Below the pieces are notes generated by a model. That model ran no database searches, was not told where the DNA came from, and worked only from the letters and a program-made list of their open reading frames with translations. This document shows, piece by piece, positions 30,172-30,209 of a DNA stretch of 30,209 bases. The DNA comes from an uncultured Clostridium sp. (GTDB lineage: Bacteria > Bacillota > Clostridia > TANB77 > CAG-508), in contig USBY01000018.1 in assembly GCA_900553015.1 (NCBI GenBank), forward strand, positions 1 to 30,209, read 5' to 3'. Position 1 is the first letter of the stretch. Each line of letters opens with the position of its first letter. The position numbers and the translations under genes were made by a program.

Positions 30172-30209
30172 ATGAAAATTAAATTAGGTGTTTTCTTTGG
30201 GGGAAAGAG
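30172..30209 (+). CDS. D-alanine-D-alanine ligase-like, N-terminus only
   Basis: The window ends after 12 codons, reading MKIKLGVFFGGK. The VFFGGK sequence at this position is the start of D-Ala-D-Ala (or D-Ala-D-X) ligases. A GGAAGGTAGG ribosome site lies upstream. Its position after a MurF-like gene supports the call, since the ligase makes the dipeptide that MurF uses. Specificity cannot be judged from this fragment. Confidence 0.6.
   Translation, partial: MKIKLGVFFGGK

Overview
The window is AT-rich, uses AGA and AUA codons heavily, and carries strong AAGGAGG-type ribosome sites. It contains a T-box riboswitch, a PerR-like regulator next to a reverse-type rubrerythrin, and a queA/tgt/SecD neighbourhood. 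Together these point to an anaerobic Bacillota bacterium of class Clostridia, probably a gut lineage. I cannot name the species. The DNA looks chromosomal; I found no phage, transposase, CRISPR array or integrase.

Layout. 1-86 is the tail of a small membrane protein. 87-440 holds a promoter, a tiny ORF with a His-Thr repeat encoded by an (AC)11 microsatellite, and two hairpins. This leader precedes a compact five-gene cassette (441-6430): a HerA/FtsK-type ATPase, a small acidic protein, an SPFH-domain protein ending in two zinc ribbons, a four-helix membrane protein, and a zinc-ribbon protein with a membrane anchor. I regard this cassette as the best candidate for an uncharacterised membrane-associated system. 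Next come a T-box and a type-2-like ileS (6459-9950), a convergent tspO, a stand-alone orphan gene (10920), and a P-loop nucleotide-kinase-like gene (11479).

12058-20376 is a long co-directional run: queA, a Nudix hydrolase, a minimal nucleotidyltransferase, a GNAT acetyltransferase, tgt, a WG-repeat membrane protein, a TIGR04086-like membrane protein, then divergent SecD-like and SecF-like proteins. QueA and Tgt are the two tRNA queuosine enzymes; three small genes separate them, and no yajC is seen. 20581-22113 (minus) holds yvyF-like and tyrS. perR-like and reverse rubrerythrin follow on the plus strand, consistent with peroxide defence in an anaerobe. Then come a small membrane protein, a tRNA-Leu(UAA), an Ig-like surface-type protein, two small genes including a second orphan, and a minus-strand Sel1-repeat protein. 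The window ends in an alpha/beta hydrolase, a membrane-anchored MurF-like ligase and the first codons of a D-Ala-D-Ala-ligase-like gene, an apparent peptidoglycan-precursor operon.

Two repeat families stand out between genes. One is a GGGATTT/GGGACG family of nested inverted repeats that double as terminators (9954-10046, 10790-10816, 20386-20460). The other is a roughly 100-nt multi-hairpin element present three times (20461-20567 plus, 22694-22772 minus, 23421-23517 plus) whose hairpins vary while still pairing.
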